Assembly (NCBI GenBank): GCA_016788045.1
Contig: JAEUTG010000025.1
Location: 1-64,000 of the forward strand
DNA from: Bacteroidales bacterium
GTDB taxonomy: Bacteria > Bacteroidota > Bacteroidia > Bacteroidales > Lentimicrobiaceae
Direction: 5' to 3'
DNA length: 64,000 nucleotides
Of this stretch, positions 17,763 to 25,464 are shown piece by piece (positions within the stretch are counted from its first letter, which is position 1; each line of letters begins with the position of its first letter). A program made the translations under genes and the position numbers. Below the pieces are notes generated by a model. That model made no database searches. It was given only the letters and a program-made list of their open reading frames with translations, and was not told the DNA's origin.

Positions 17763-18785
17763 TTATTTAACCCGCAAACGGGCTCCGATCTGAAGTTTTT
17801 TATTTTCAGAGATCCCATTGAGTCTGCAGATCTTCGCGACTGTGGTTTTATACCTGAGCGAGATGCCATATAAGGTATCGCCTGACCTGATGGTATGGTA
17901 TTTCCTGGTTACGGTGCTTTGAGTTTCATCGCCTGCCTGCGCTGTTGCCTGCGTTGAGGACTGCGGGCTGCTTTTCTTTTTACTGAAAAAGTCTTTGTCA
18001 ATGATGAGTGTATCGGTTGCGAGGCAGAAATTATCGAAATTGAGAATTCTGTTGGGATTAAAGTGCTCGCCCATGTAGCGCGTTTCAAAATGGAGGTGGG
18101 AGGTTGTAGCCCTTCCGGTTCTGCCACCCAGTCCGATCACTTCTCCGGCTTTCAGTTCCTGGTTAACATTCACCAATATCTTCGACAAATGGGCATATAC
18201 TGTCTCCAGGCCATTGTTGTGCCTTACTACCACCATTTTCCCGTAACCGCTCATCACCCTCGCTATCCGGACTTTTCCCGCAAATGCAACATGCACGGTG
18301 TCGCCGGTCTCAAGTTTAATATCTGCACCGGCATGAAACCGCCGGCCTCTGGGGCCATAGGGAGAAATCAGTTTTCCCTTGAAGGGAAAGCAAAAATCAC
18401 TTTCTTCGGGATTCCGCAAAACAATGGTGCGGGGTTCCTCAAGTTTTGAAAAGTCGGTCCGGGTGGTCCGAATATACAAGGTATCCCATCTTGCACTGCT
18501 GACAATGTCGGAAGGCACAAAGATGCTTTCCGGGGGAAGGTAGGAATCCAGTGAATCGGATTCAGCATTCTCAATTTCCGCTACTTCCTCCTCCGTGATT
18601 TCATCTTCGTAATGGTCGTTGTAATTATAAAGAAACGGCCCGGCACCCGTGGTGTCAGTTGAGAGGAAAAATTCGGTGGTATCAATGACAAAGCCTTGTC
18701 CAGATGCTGATTGCGGAAGGCAGGCAAACCATACGACTGCAAAAAAAAGTAAAAGTATTTTCTTAAAAACCACGCCTGAACCCAT
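17763..18785 (-). CDS. M23 peptidase with C-terminal LysM domain
   Basis: A 340-residue exported murein hydrolase or hydrolase activator. The signal peptide ends near residue 30 (PQSASG). An acidic linker precedes an M23 domain (about 130-240) carrying FPFKGKLISPYGPRG, the metal-binding HAGADI (HxGxD) and HLHFE (HxH). These residues are complete, so endopeptidase activity is possible. A LysM module (about 295-340: YHTIRSGDTLYGISLRYKT to the end) should bind peptidoglycan. The gene is 100 bases upstream of the GWxTD gene on the same strand. Confidence 0.9.
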   Translation of the reverse strand: MGSGVVFKKILLLFFAVVWFACLPQSASGQGFVIDTTEFFLSTDTTGAGPFLYNYNDHYEDEITEEEVAEIENAESDSLDSYLPPESIFVPSDIVSSARWDTLYIRTTRTDFSKLEEPRTIVLRNPEESDFCFPFKGKLISPYGPRGRRFHAGADIKLETGDTVHVAFAGKVRIARVMSGYGKMVVVRHNNGLETVYAHLSKILVNVNQELKAGEVIGLGGRTGRATTSHLHFETRYMGEHFNPNRILNFDNFCLATDTLIIDKDFFSKKKSSPQSSTQATAQAGDETQSTVTRKYHTIRSGDTLYGISLRYKTTVAKICRLNGISENKKLQIGARLRVK

Positions 18786-18811
18786 GCTTGTTTATTCCCG
18801 GATGATGACTG

Positions 18812-18819
18812 CAAAAATA
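18812..18819 (-). promoter_or_regulatory. Candidate -7 box for the M23 peptidase gene
   Basis: The minus strand reads TATTTTTG, matching TAnnTTTG, about 26 bases before the ATG at 18785. The nearest TTG upstream is 25 bases away, somewhat far for a -33 element. Confidence 0.4.
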
Positions 18820-18907
18820 ATCATTTCAACATTGGATTCTGTTCCAAATAAGGGCGAACAGAAATTCCGGGCTGTTTTTCCTGTTAAAAAATGTTAAGCC
18901 GGACTTG

Positions 18908-18937
18908 AAAAAAAGGCGGCTGAATTACTCAGCCGCC
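18908..18937 (-). terminator. Rho-independent terminator of the FadL-GDSL operon
   Basis: On the minus strand, GGCGGCTGA pairs perfectly with TCAGCCGCC around a five-base loop and is followed by a run of seven T. It lies 24 bases after the GDSL stop codon. Confidence 0.9.
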
Positions 18938-18960
18938 CTGAAGACATTCATCGGTATTCA

Positions 18961-20301
18961 TTACGGAAAAACGATTCCGGGATAATCACCAACATTCACC
19001 AAAGGAATGGTAGCACCATATTTCTCATTGATTGCTTCAATAAAGTGATTGGCAACAATGGCATTTCCGCGCGGGGTAAGGTGAACTCCATCGAGGGAGA
19101 AGATGCCACCGGTAACATAGGTAACACTGAATTTCATACCATCATACACCAGCCCGGATTTCGCTTCGGCCATGAAGGCATTGGCATCCACAAAGGCCAG
19201 GCCCTTTGATTCAGCAAGGCTTTTCAGGGTGTTGTTGAATCCGGATGTTGCAGCTTTAACGGCTCCGACTTCAGCTTCATCGAGGATGTAAAATCCCGGA
19301 ATGGGCTTCTGGCTTCCCCATCCACCACAGCGGATAGAGTCCTGCGGAAGGGTAAGCAACACCAGCTCACCGGCCTTCAGCTGTCTAATACCCACACCAT
19401 TGGGTGAGGTTGCATCAGCTATTACAAATGGATTCTGGCCTAATTGAAAACTGATGCCCAGCAGACCACTACCGTATGCCTGGTTGAGGGCATCAACCTG
19501 GGCCTGTTCGGTGAGAACCAGTCCGTTGTAGGGGATAGTATTAAAGAAAGGGATACTGGTAACATCGGGAATGTTGGCCACAACCCCTTTGGCTCCACCG
19601 GCGGTCATGGTATTGATGATGCCATTGAGGGCACCGGTAAACAGGTCCTGACTGGTGATTACATCGCCGGCGCCGCCCGAAGTAGAATAGACCAGCACAT
19701 CGTTGTTTCCGATCCAGAGCGAGAAGAAGGTCGGATTTGCTGCCATGGCATCAGCCACCACTGATGTTGTGGCCGAAGAAGCGAAGCGCACAAAATAGGG
19801 GTTGGCGGTCTGGGGAACGGTAAAGAGTCCTGCCGGATCACCGAAACCGGGAGCTACCAGATGATAGGATTTGGCCCCGGGTACACCGAAATTATTCACT
19901 GCATACCCTACCGGGGTTACAGCACCAGGCAAACCAGTCGGGGAACCTCCTGCAGGAACCGGACCCAGTGAACTTACACCAAGACAATTGGTTGCAATAC
20001 CGAGTTTCATTTTTCCGGCAAGCAGACCATCTTCATTGGTTACAACAGGCTGTACAAAGTCGCCACCACCGGCATAAGCCAGCTGACCTGCAATAATGTT
20101 GGCATAGGAATAGGATTGACCTGAAGTGTATAAAGCACCGTCAGCATACCCTGCTGTAAGAGAATTACCCAGTGATACATACTTGCTGAAATCTGCAGAA
20201 CCGGGTGTCGCCTTAAATTCATCTACCTTGGGTTCGCAGGCTGCTACAACAAGAAGCATCAGCAATAAGGGGAAATATTTTGATAAAAAGTTCTTTTTCA
20301 T
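18961..20301 (-). CDS. SGNH/GDSL-family hydrolase lipoprotein
   Basis: A 446-residue lipoprotein (lipobox VVAAC, Cys22) with the SGNH esterase motifs in order. Block I is YVSLGNSLTAGY with nucleophile Ser47, block III is WIGNNDV, and block V is DGVHLTPRGN near the C-terminus, giving the Asp and His of the triad. It is longer than minimal GDSL enzymes owing to inserts rich in Gly and Ala. It should hydrolyse ester or lipid substrates on the envelope surface or in the periplasm. The FadL-type porin gene ends 5 bases upstream, so the two form an operon and may act on one hydrophobic or acylated substrate (inference). Confidence 0.88.
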   Translation of the reverse strand: MKKNFLSKYFPLLLMLLVVAACEPKVDEFKATPGSADFSKYVSLGNSLTAGYADGALYTSGQSYSYANIIAGQLAYAGGGDFVQPVVTNEDGLLAGKMKLGIATNCLGVSSLGPVPAGGSPTGLPGAVTPVGYAVNNFGVPGAKSYHLVAPGFGDPAGLFTVPQTANPYFVRFASSATTSVVADAMAANPTFFSLWIGNNDVLVYSTSGGAGDVITSQDLFTGALNGIINTMTAGGAKGVVANIPDVTSIPFFNTIPYNGLVLTEQAQVDALNQAYGSGLLGISFQLGQNPFVIADATSPNGVGIRQLKAGELVLLTLPQDSIRCGGWGSQKPIPGFYILDEAEVGAVKAATSGFNNTLKSLAESKGLAFVDANAFMAEAKSGLVYDGMKFSVTYVTGGIFSLDGVHLTPRGNAIVANHFIEAINEKYGATIPLVNVGDYPGIVFP

Positions 20302-20306
20302 GTGCT

Positions 20307-21536
20307 TCAGAAGTTATAGGTTAAACCAAAACCGGGAATATAAACCCTTGATTCATAAGTACCACCAAAGTTATCCGGTGTATATTGCCGTTCACCTTCC
20401 ATTCCCATGATGTAGAGGAATGAAAGATCGATGGACAGCTTCTCAACTGGCATGTAAGAAAGGCCGAGTGTCAGTCCCAGGTTGTTGAGGCTTGGGGTTT
20501 CAGGGGAGAAAAATTCTTTGTTTACCGGTGAAGGATCGTAATAACCTCCAGCCCTTACGGCCAGTTTATCACTGATGGTATATTCACCACCCAGTCGTAC
20601 AATCAGTTTGTTGTCGTACTGCCTTGGATTGCGTGAATCGGGCAATGCAGGGGTATTGGTTTCAAAATCGAAGATAAGCGAATCGTAAACGCTCCAGAAT
20701 ACGTAATTCAGCCCGAGACCGATCATGAGGTCTTCATTGATCTGATATGATACGCCCAGGTCAAGGTTTGCCGGGAGCGGCAGGGTGGTTGTAACTTTGT
20801 TCGATGCGGGGAAATTGCCTGCCAGCGAAGCAGGAACCGTAAAGGTGGCATCAGCACCTTCAACATCCATCATCACTTTGGACCTGAAATCGACACCAAT
20901 ACTCAGGGCCTCGGTGGGTTTAACCATAACACCGGCATTGAATCCCAGCTCTGCCGTTGAACCACTCAGGTTTACACTTCCATCGCCATTGGCTCCCGTA
21001 ACCGGGAGAGCCTTGGTAAGGTCAAATTTACCGGTTGCATAAACCAGGCCGGCACCGATGGCGATCATGTCGTTGATCTTGTAGGATAAGGTTGGCTGGA
21101 AGAAAATGGCCCTTAACGACAATTCCTGGATCAGGTAGCGGCCATCCCAGCTGTTGCCCCAGGAGAGGCTGTTTCCGTAAGGGGTATTCACCGCAAGACC
21201 TGCACTCAGTTTGTCGGTGATTTTTGCAGCACCGTAAAAGTAGAACGGAGTTCCCAAAGGATTGTCGGTGGTAGCATTGTAAGCAGAAGGAGCAGTCTTG
21301 GTAAAGGTTGTAAAAGAGCGAATCGGGCTGATTCCGGCAGCAAAACTAAACGATGGCTTCATAAAGGAAAGACCACCCGGATTGTAAAACATGGAACTTG
21401 CATCCAGCGACAGCGATGTACCGATCAGGCCCATTCCGATCTGTTTCTGGCCGTGTAGTCCAACCTGATAGCCACCGGCAAAGGTGTAACCTGCAACAAG
21501 TGCAAGTATTGCCAGCAGCACAATTGATTTTCGCAT
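20307..21536 (-). CDS. OmpP1/FadL-family outer membrane transporter
   Basis: A 409-residue beta-barrel protein. The ATG at 21536 gives a standard signal peptide (MRKSIVLLAILALVAGYTFAG); an upstream in-frame ATG at 21596 would add about 20 residues ahead of it and lies at the -7 box, so it is rejected. The mature start (GYQVGLHGQKQIGMGLIGTS) and DASSMFYNPGGLSF match the FadL hatch region. The C-terminus ends in GLTYNF, an outer membrane barrel signature. The family moves hydrophobic compounds such as fatty acids or aromatics across the outer membrane. The gene leads an operon with the GDSL hydrolase. Confidence 0.9.
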   Translation of the reverse strand: MRKSIVLLAILALVAGYTFAGGYQVGLHGQKQIGMGLIGTSLSLDASSMFYNPGGLSFMKPSFSFAAGISPIRSFTTFTKTAPSAYNATTDNPLGTPFYFYGAAKITDKLSAGLAVNTPYGNSLSWGNSWDGRYLIQELSLRAIFFQPTLSYKINDMIAIGAGLVYATGKFDLTKALPVTGANGDGSVNLSGSTAELGFNAGVMVKPTEALSIGVDFRSKVMMDVEGADATFTVPASLAGNFPASNKVTTTLPLPANLDLGVSYQINEDLMIGLGLNYVFWSVYDSLIFDFETNTPALPDSRNPRQYDNKLIVRLGGEYTISDKLAVRAGGYYDPSPVNKEFFSPETPSLNNLGLTLGLSYMPVEKLSIDLSFLYIMGMEGERQYTPDNFGGTYESRVYIPGFGLTYNF

Positions 21537-21585
21537 AATGTGTGGTGTTTGGTTAATAATGGTTTTCAAAAAACACAAATAGCTG

Positions 21586-21618
21586 CAAATGTACATATTT
21601 ACATCTGTATTCGTGCAA
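21586..21618 (-). promoter_or_regulatory. Promoter of the FadL-GDSL operon
   Basis: The minus strand reads TTG (21616-21618), 22 bases, then TACATTTG (21586-21593), a full match to the Bacteroidota TTG/TAnnTTTG promoter. The box is about 50 bases before the ATG at 21536. Confidence 0.65.
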
Positions 21619-21660
21619 TAAAAATCTCAGGCAGCTTTATCCGCCCTGTTTTTCAATTAT

Positions 21661-22344
21661 TTAAACAATCCTCCAATCAACCGGAGACTGGCCGGTCTTT
21701 ATCAGCCATTCGTTGGCCTGAGAAAAATGCCTGCATCCGAAAAAGCCTCTGTAGACGCTTAGTGGTGAGGGATGGGGAGCTTCGAGTATGCGGTGTTTCG
21801 AGGGATCAATCAGGGCTTTCTTATTTCGGGCATAGTTTCCCCAGAGCATAAAAACCAGTCCCGAGCGTTTGTCAGACAGTTGACGGATTGCTGAATCGGT
21901 AAATTGTTCCCATCCCCTGCCCTGATGAGAGCCTGCCTGGTTCGCCCTCACCGTAAGGGTGGCGTTAAGCAGCAGTACTCCCTGGTCGGCCCAGGACGAC
22001 AGGTTGCCGTGAGCCGGAAAAGGAAACCCCAGGTCACTCTCCAGCTCCTTCAGAATATTCTGCAATGAAGGAGGGAACTCAACCTGCTCAGGAACCGAGA
22101 AACAGAGGCCATGTGCCTGACCCGGGCCATGATAGGGATCCTGACCCAGAATCACCACCTTTACCTTGCTGAAAGGTGTGCGGTTAAAGGCTTCAAAGAT
22201 ATTTTTTCCGGGAGGATACACCGTGTACATGGCTTTCTCCTCTTGCAGAAACTGCTTAAGCGCCTTAAAATAAGGCTGCTGAAATTCCTGCTCCAGAACT
22301 TCCCTCCATTCCTGATCAATCCGGGGATTTATTTGTTCATTCAT
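21661..22344 (-). CDS. ung: Uracil-DNA glycosylase (family 1)
   Basis: A 227-residue base-excision repair enzyme that removes uracil from DNA. The water-activating loop VVILGQDPYHG holds the catalytic Asp69, GVLLLNATLTVR follows, and the DNA-intercalation loop is HPSPLS with His191. The length and all signature residues are normal. It is monocistronic on the minus strand, 124 bases upstream of the FadL-type gene. Confidence 0.97.
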   Translation of the reverse strand: MNEQINPRIDQEWREVLEQEFQQPYFKALKQFLQEEKAMYTVYPPGKNIFEAFNRTPFSKVKVVILGQDPYHGPGQAHGLCFSVPEQVEFPPSLQNILKELESDLGFPFPAHGNLSSWADQGVLLLNATLTVRANQAGSHQGRGWEQFTDSAIRQLSDKRSGLVFMLWGNYARNKKALIDPSKHRILEAPHPSPLSVYRGFFGCRHFSQANEWLIKTGQSPVDWRIV

Positions 22345-22448
22345 GTATTACTTTTTGCGTTTTGTTGTATAAACAATATCTGACCTGTTTCTGAGTTATC
22401 AGTCTGAAGGTTGTTAAAAAGAAATTTCTACATATTTAAAGTAAAATT

Positions 22449-22577
22449 ATGAAAAAGTTTGTTTTAACCATGCTGGTCATCATGACCCTCGGAATTATTC
22501 TTTCTTCCTGCCAGTCGAGCCAGAAATGTGCCGCCTATGGTGAAGCCAGCAGATACAAGATCGAACGGAACCGATAG
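22449..22577 (+). CDS. Small lipoprotein, 42 residues
   Basis: A short reading frame starting MKKFVLTMLV with a hydrophobic segment and lipobox ILSSC (Cys21). The mature tail is only 22 residues (CQSSQKCAAYGEASRYKIER plus two more). The KCAAYGE stretch followed by a Tyr-x-x-Glu pattern resembles tiny conserved lipoproteins I recall in other Bacteroidota, but a family name cannot be given. It has a full signal sequence and stop, and lies between ung (divergent) and an exported protein on the same strand. Too short to be certain, but the lipobox makes it likely. Confidence 0.6.
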   Translation: MKKFVLTMLVIMTLGIILSSCQSSQKCAAYGEASRYKIERNR

Positions 22578-22655
22578 TTCATCTTCTTATCAGTAATTAA
22601 AAGCCTGTGAAAAAATTTCATGGGCTCTTTCTGATGATTGCGGCATATTGTTTGA

Positions 22656-22663
22656 TAACTTTG
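22656..22663 (+). promoter_or_regulatory. Candidate -7 box for the 22686 gene
   Basis: TAACTTTG matches TAnnTTTG, 22 bases before the ATG. The nearest TTG is 15 bases upstream, shorter than usual. Confidence 0.4.
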
Positions 22664-22685
22664 TAACTGATATGCCCGACTGATC

Positions 22686-23447
22686 ATGAAAGTCCACCTT
22701 TTCAGAATACTTTCCCTTTTCCTTTTCTTCTCAGCCAGTATCTCCTATGGGCAGATAGAGGAAGAATACGACAGCATTGCCGACAATGTGCTCTTCACCC
22801 GTGAGATGTACGGGAGTGTGCTGATTCACTCTCAGGGCTGGGGGCTGGAATACAGAATCGGTAAAAGCCTGACGGTAAACAGAACCCTGATGTTTGAGGG
22901 CAACCTGCTCGAAATGAAGGATGCCAAGGAGATCAAGACCATCAATGCCTCCTTTACCAACACCCGCAGCTACATTTACGGTAAAATGAATGCAGTTTAC
23001 ATTACCCGTCTTGGCGTTGGTCAGCAGGTAATGCTCAACCGCAAACCCTACTTCGGGGGCGTTGAACTGAGGATGTTCTACTTTGGCGGCGCCAGCATCG
23101 CCTTCGCCAAACCGGTGTACCTTGAGATCATCAAACTGGATCCCGGACTTTACAGATACATCACCGTAACCGAGCGCTACGATCCCGACAGCCATTTCCC
23201 TGACAATATCTACGGCCGGAGTTCCTTTACCAAAGGATTTGACAAGCTCAAACCCTATCCCGGGGGCTACCTCAAAGCCGGATTGGGTATTGATTTCGGC
23301 ACCATGAACCAGCGGCCGAAAACTGTTGAAGTCGGTGCTGTACTCGATCTTTACGCCAAACCCGTTCCCATCATGGCTTTCAAGGATGCAGATCAGTTTT
23401 TCCTGACCCTTTACATCAGCATTGGATTGGGGAAACGTTACAATTAA
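22686..23447 (+). CDS. Exported beta-rich protein of unknown function
   Basis: A 253-residue protein with a signal peptide (about 1-22, ending SISYGQ). The body alternates hydrophobic and polar residues with many aromatic positions (YGSVLIHSQGWGLEYRIGK, GVELRMFYFGGASIAFAKP, FFLTLYISIGLGKRYN), as in an outer membrane beta-barrel of about eight to ten strands. I recognise no named family. Its own candidate promoter lies 22 bases upstream. Confidence 0.7.
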   Translation: MKVHLFRILSLFLFFSASISYGQIEEEYDSIADNVLFTREMYGSVLIHSQGWGLEYRIGKSLTVNRTLMFEGNLLEMKDAKEIKTINASFTNTRSYIYGKMNAVYITRLGVGQQVMLNRKPYFGGVELRMFYFGGASIAFAKPVYLEIIKLDPGLYRYITVTERYDPDSHFPDNIYGRSSFTKGFDKLKPYPGGYLKAGLGIDFGTMNQRPKTVEVGAVLDLYAKPVPIMAFKDADQFFLTLYISIGLGKRYN

Positions 23448-23550
23448 ACAGGCCTGAATAATTTATCTTCCCGGCCGGTGCTGAAAAGCGGATCCACCCT
23501 TGTCATTAAAGCCTTTCCGGTACTCAGCAAGCCCGTTTTCATCTATAACC

Positions 23551-23600
23551 TTGAGTCCACTCCGAAAACTGTTTTTTTGACTTTTCGGAGCAGGCTTAAC
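23551..23600. mobile_element. MITE-like element, family 2, short copy
   Basis: A 50-bp sequence whose ends, TTGAGTCCACTCCGAAAACT and CTTTTCGGAGCAG, contain the inverted pair CTCCGAAAA/TTTTCGGAG. The same outer ends bracket the 199-bp copy at 42219-42417, so this looks like an internally deleted form. Confidence 0.65.
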
Positions 23601-23860
23601 CTTTGTATATTCCAATGTCGTTCAGGCAAGATCAGAAACCCGGAGAAAAAGCGTAGAATTTCCATCGGTCAGGGCCAGGCCTGTTTATGCAGCGTCACTT
23701 TGGACTTAATTGACTGCCTGGCTTTGAGAGCAATTCACGCATTCCGATAAAAAGAAATCCACTGCAAACCAGAACATACGATAACCATAGAAACGTATCG
23801 TTCATGGCTGAGTCAGATAACATCAGTATCGCAGAACAGAATCAGGAAACCGGCGTAAAT

Positions 23861-23894
23861 GCAAAAAAATCCCGGCTCTGAAAGGAACCGGGAT
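23861..23894 (-). terminator. Rho-independent terminator of the FN3-repeat gene
   Basis: On the minus strand, ATCCCGG pairs with CCGGGAT and is followed by a run of T (TTTTTTTGC). It lies about 22 bases after the stop codon at 23917. Confidence 0.88.
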
Positions 23895-23916
23895 CAATGT
23901 CTGCTACCGTAAGATA

Positions 23917-25410
23917 CTATTTTCTTACAATGATTTTGCTTGTATAGGAAGTGCCCTGCGATTCGAGTTTCAGCATGTAAATGCCGCTGTTGATCGTTCC
24001 GAGAGCCACATTCTTCACTGCTCCGTTTACAACACTGACTTCGCGTTGCAGCCTCACTTTACCCAGCAGGTCATACAGGGTAAGCATGGCTTTACCTTGT
24101 ACTGATGGTTTCAGCTGAATGCTGAACTGTTCAGCAGCTGGTGAAGGATAAATCCGGATGCCGTTAACGAGGGGCTGGTCATCGATACCAACGGCTGCAC
24201 AGCGGAAGCTCCAGGTGTTGCTCCATTCGCTGGTGTCGCGGCTGCTGATGGCTTTGACCCGCCAGTAGTAAGTAGCAGCACTGTCGAGTACATTCACCGG
24301 AATTTTAAATGTTTCAGTACCGGCAGTAGTTGTGGCAGCGATGTGATATTCGTTGGGATCACTCATAGAGGAACTGGATGACAATTCCAGTACATAGGTC
24401 AGCACTCCGCTGATCTTGTTCCATTCGAGCGTAGGCACCAGAGGAATGTTGGTAGCATTGTTGGCCGGTGCACTCAGGCTTACTTTATTAACCACACTGA
24501 ATGAAAAAGGTCCTTCGGTGAGTGTATCCAGTGCATGGATTGCAGAGAATTTCCAGAAGTACTGGGTTCCGAACTGCAGGGTATCCACTACCTTTTCGGT
24601 AAGGTTGCTGGCTACATCATAAACCACTTCATTCATGAACTGATTATCTGTTGCCATTGTGATAGAATATTTCTGAAGTCCGTCGATCTTCTTCCATTCA
24701 AAAAGAACATCCGGGCTTAAACCACTGGCAGCGTTTTCTGGTTCAAGATTCTCAAAAATACCGATGACTGTAAAAAATCTTGAAGCCGACCAATCTGAGG
24801 TATCCAGTGCATGACGGGCCCTGACCCTCCAATAATGTTTCTCCCCGAAGAGCAGGTTGGCGGTTGCGATTTCAGCAGTAGTTCCTGCACCGTCGACATT
24901 GGCGGCAAGGCAGGAAACGGTGAATGCATAAGGACTGTCGAAAGTAGAAACAACGTCCATCTGGTAATCGTAATGCGTGGCTCCACCCACTTTATTCCAG
25001 CGGATTTTTACATTGGGAGCCAGTTTTTTGGCATCGTTGGCCGGGCTGGCAAGGGTGGTTTTATCAAGCACGGTAAAACTACGGCTTGCCGACCAGTCGG
25101 AGGTTCCGCTGTTGTCTTTTGCCCTGACCCTCCAGAAATACTGGTGTCCGAACAACAACTCTGACATCCTGTATGAGGTGAATTCTGTGGCAAAATTCAA
25201 CGGGTTGGCGAAGGATGCTTCATCGGATAACTGAACCTCGTAGCTTAAACCAAGCTGACCTGCTACAGCATTCCAGTCGAGCAGCACATTGGGTGCAGCA
25301 CCGGTGGCATTGTCGGCCGGGGCAACCAGTTCAGGAGCATAAATTCCAGGCGCAGCAACCGTAAACAGAAACGCCATTGAAGCTAAAACCGAGAGTAATA
25401 TTTTTTTCAT
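23917..25410 (-). CDS. T9SS-secreted FN3-like repeat protein
   Basis: A 497-residue exported protein with a signal peptide (about 1-20). Four tandem fibronectin-III-like modules of about 95 residues each begin with a P(A/E)N-A/G motif and end in W(R/K)VRA or a related strand followed by DTSDWSASRFFTV or a variant. The last 75 residues form a type A T9SS sorting domain (GIRIYPSPAAEQFSIQL to TSKIIVRK). No catalytic motif is seen, so a surface-anchored binding or scaffold role is the best inference. It follows the BNR-repeat cargo gene on the same strand after 54 bases, probably cotranscribed. Confidence 0.85.
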   Translation of the reverse strand: MKKILLSVLASMAFLFTVAAPGIYAPELVAPADNATGAAPNVLLDWNAVAGQLGLSYEVQLSDEASFANPLNFATEFTSYRMSELLFGHQYFWRVRAKDNSGTSDWSASRSFTVLDKTTLASPANDAKKLAPNVKIRWNKVGGATHYDYQMDVVSTFDSPYAFTVSCLAANVDGAGTTAEIATANLLFGEKHYWRVRARHALDTSDWSASRFFTVIGIFENLEPENAASGLSPDVLFEWKKIDGLQKYSITMATDNQFMNEVVYDVASNLTEKVVDTLQFGTQYFWKFSAIHALDTLTEGPFSFSVVNKVSLSAPANNATNIPLVPTLEWNKISGVLTYVLELSSSSSMSDPNEYHIAATTTAGTETFKIPVNVLDSAATYYWRVKAISSRDTSEWSNTWSFRCAAVGIDDQPLVNGIRIYPSPAAEQFSIQLKPSVQGKAMLTLYDLLGKVRLQREVSVVNGAVKNVALGTINSGIYMLKLESQGTSYTSKIIVRK

Positions 25411-25464
25411 AACAGAGATTTTTATTTCATTTAACCATTGCCAGTGTACCCGGCAGAATGCTGA

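Larger units (their letters stand above)
23448..23916. other. Intergenic between convergent genes
   Basis: 469 bases. It contains a short derivative of the family 2 repeat (23551-23600) and the terminator of the minus-strand FN3 gene (23861-23894). The small plus-strand reading frame across the middle has no coding character, and I see no gene. Confidence 0.6.

Noticed and set aside
23478..23750. Small gene between the convergent genes
   Set aside because: The frame runs through the family 2 repeat and shows no conserved composition or signal.
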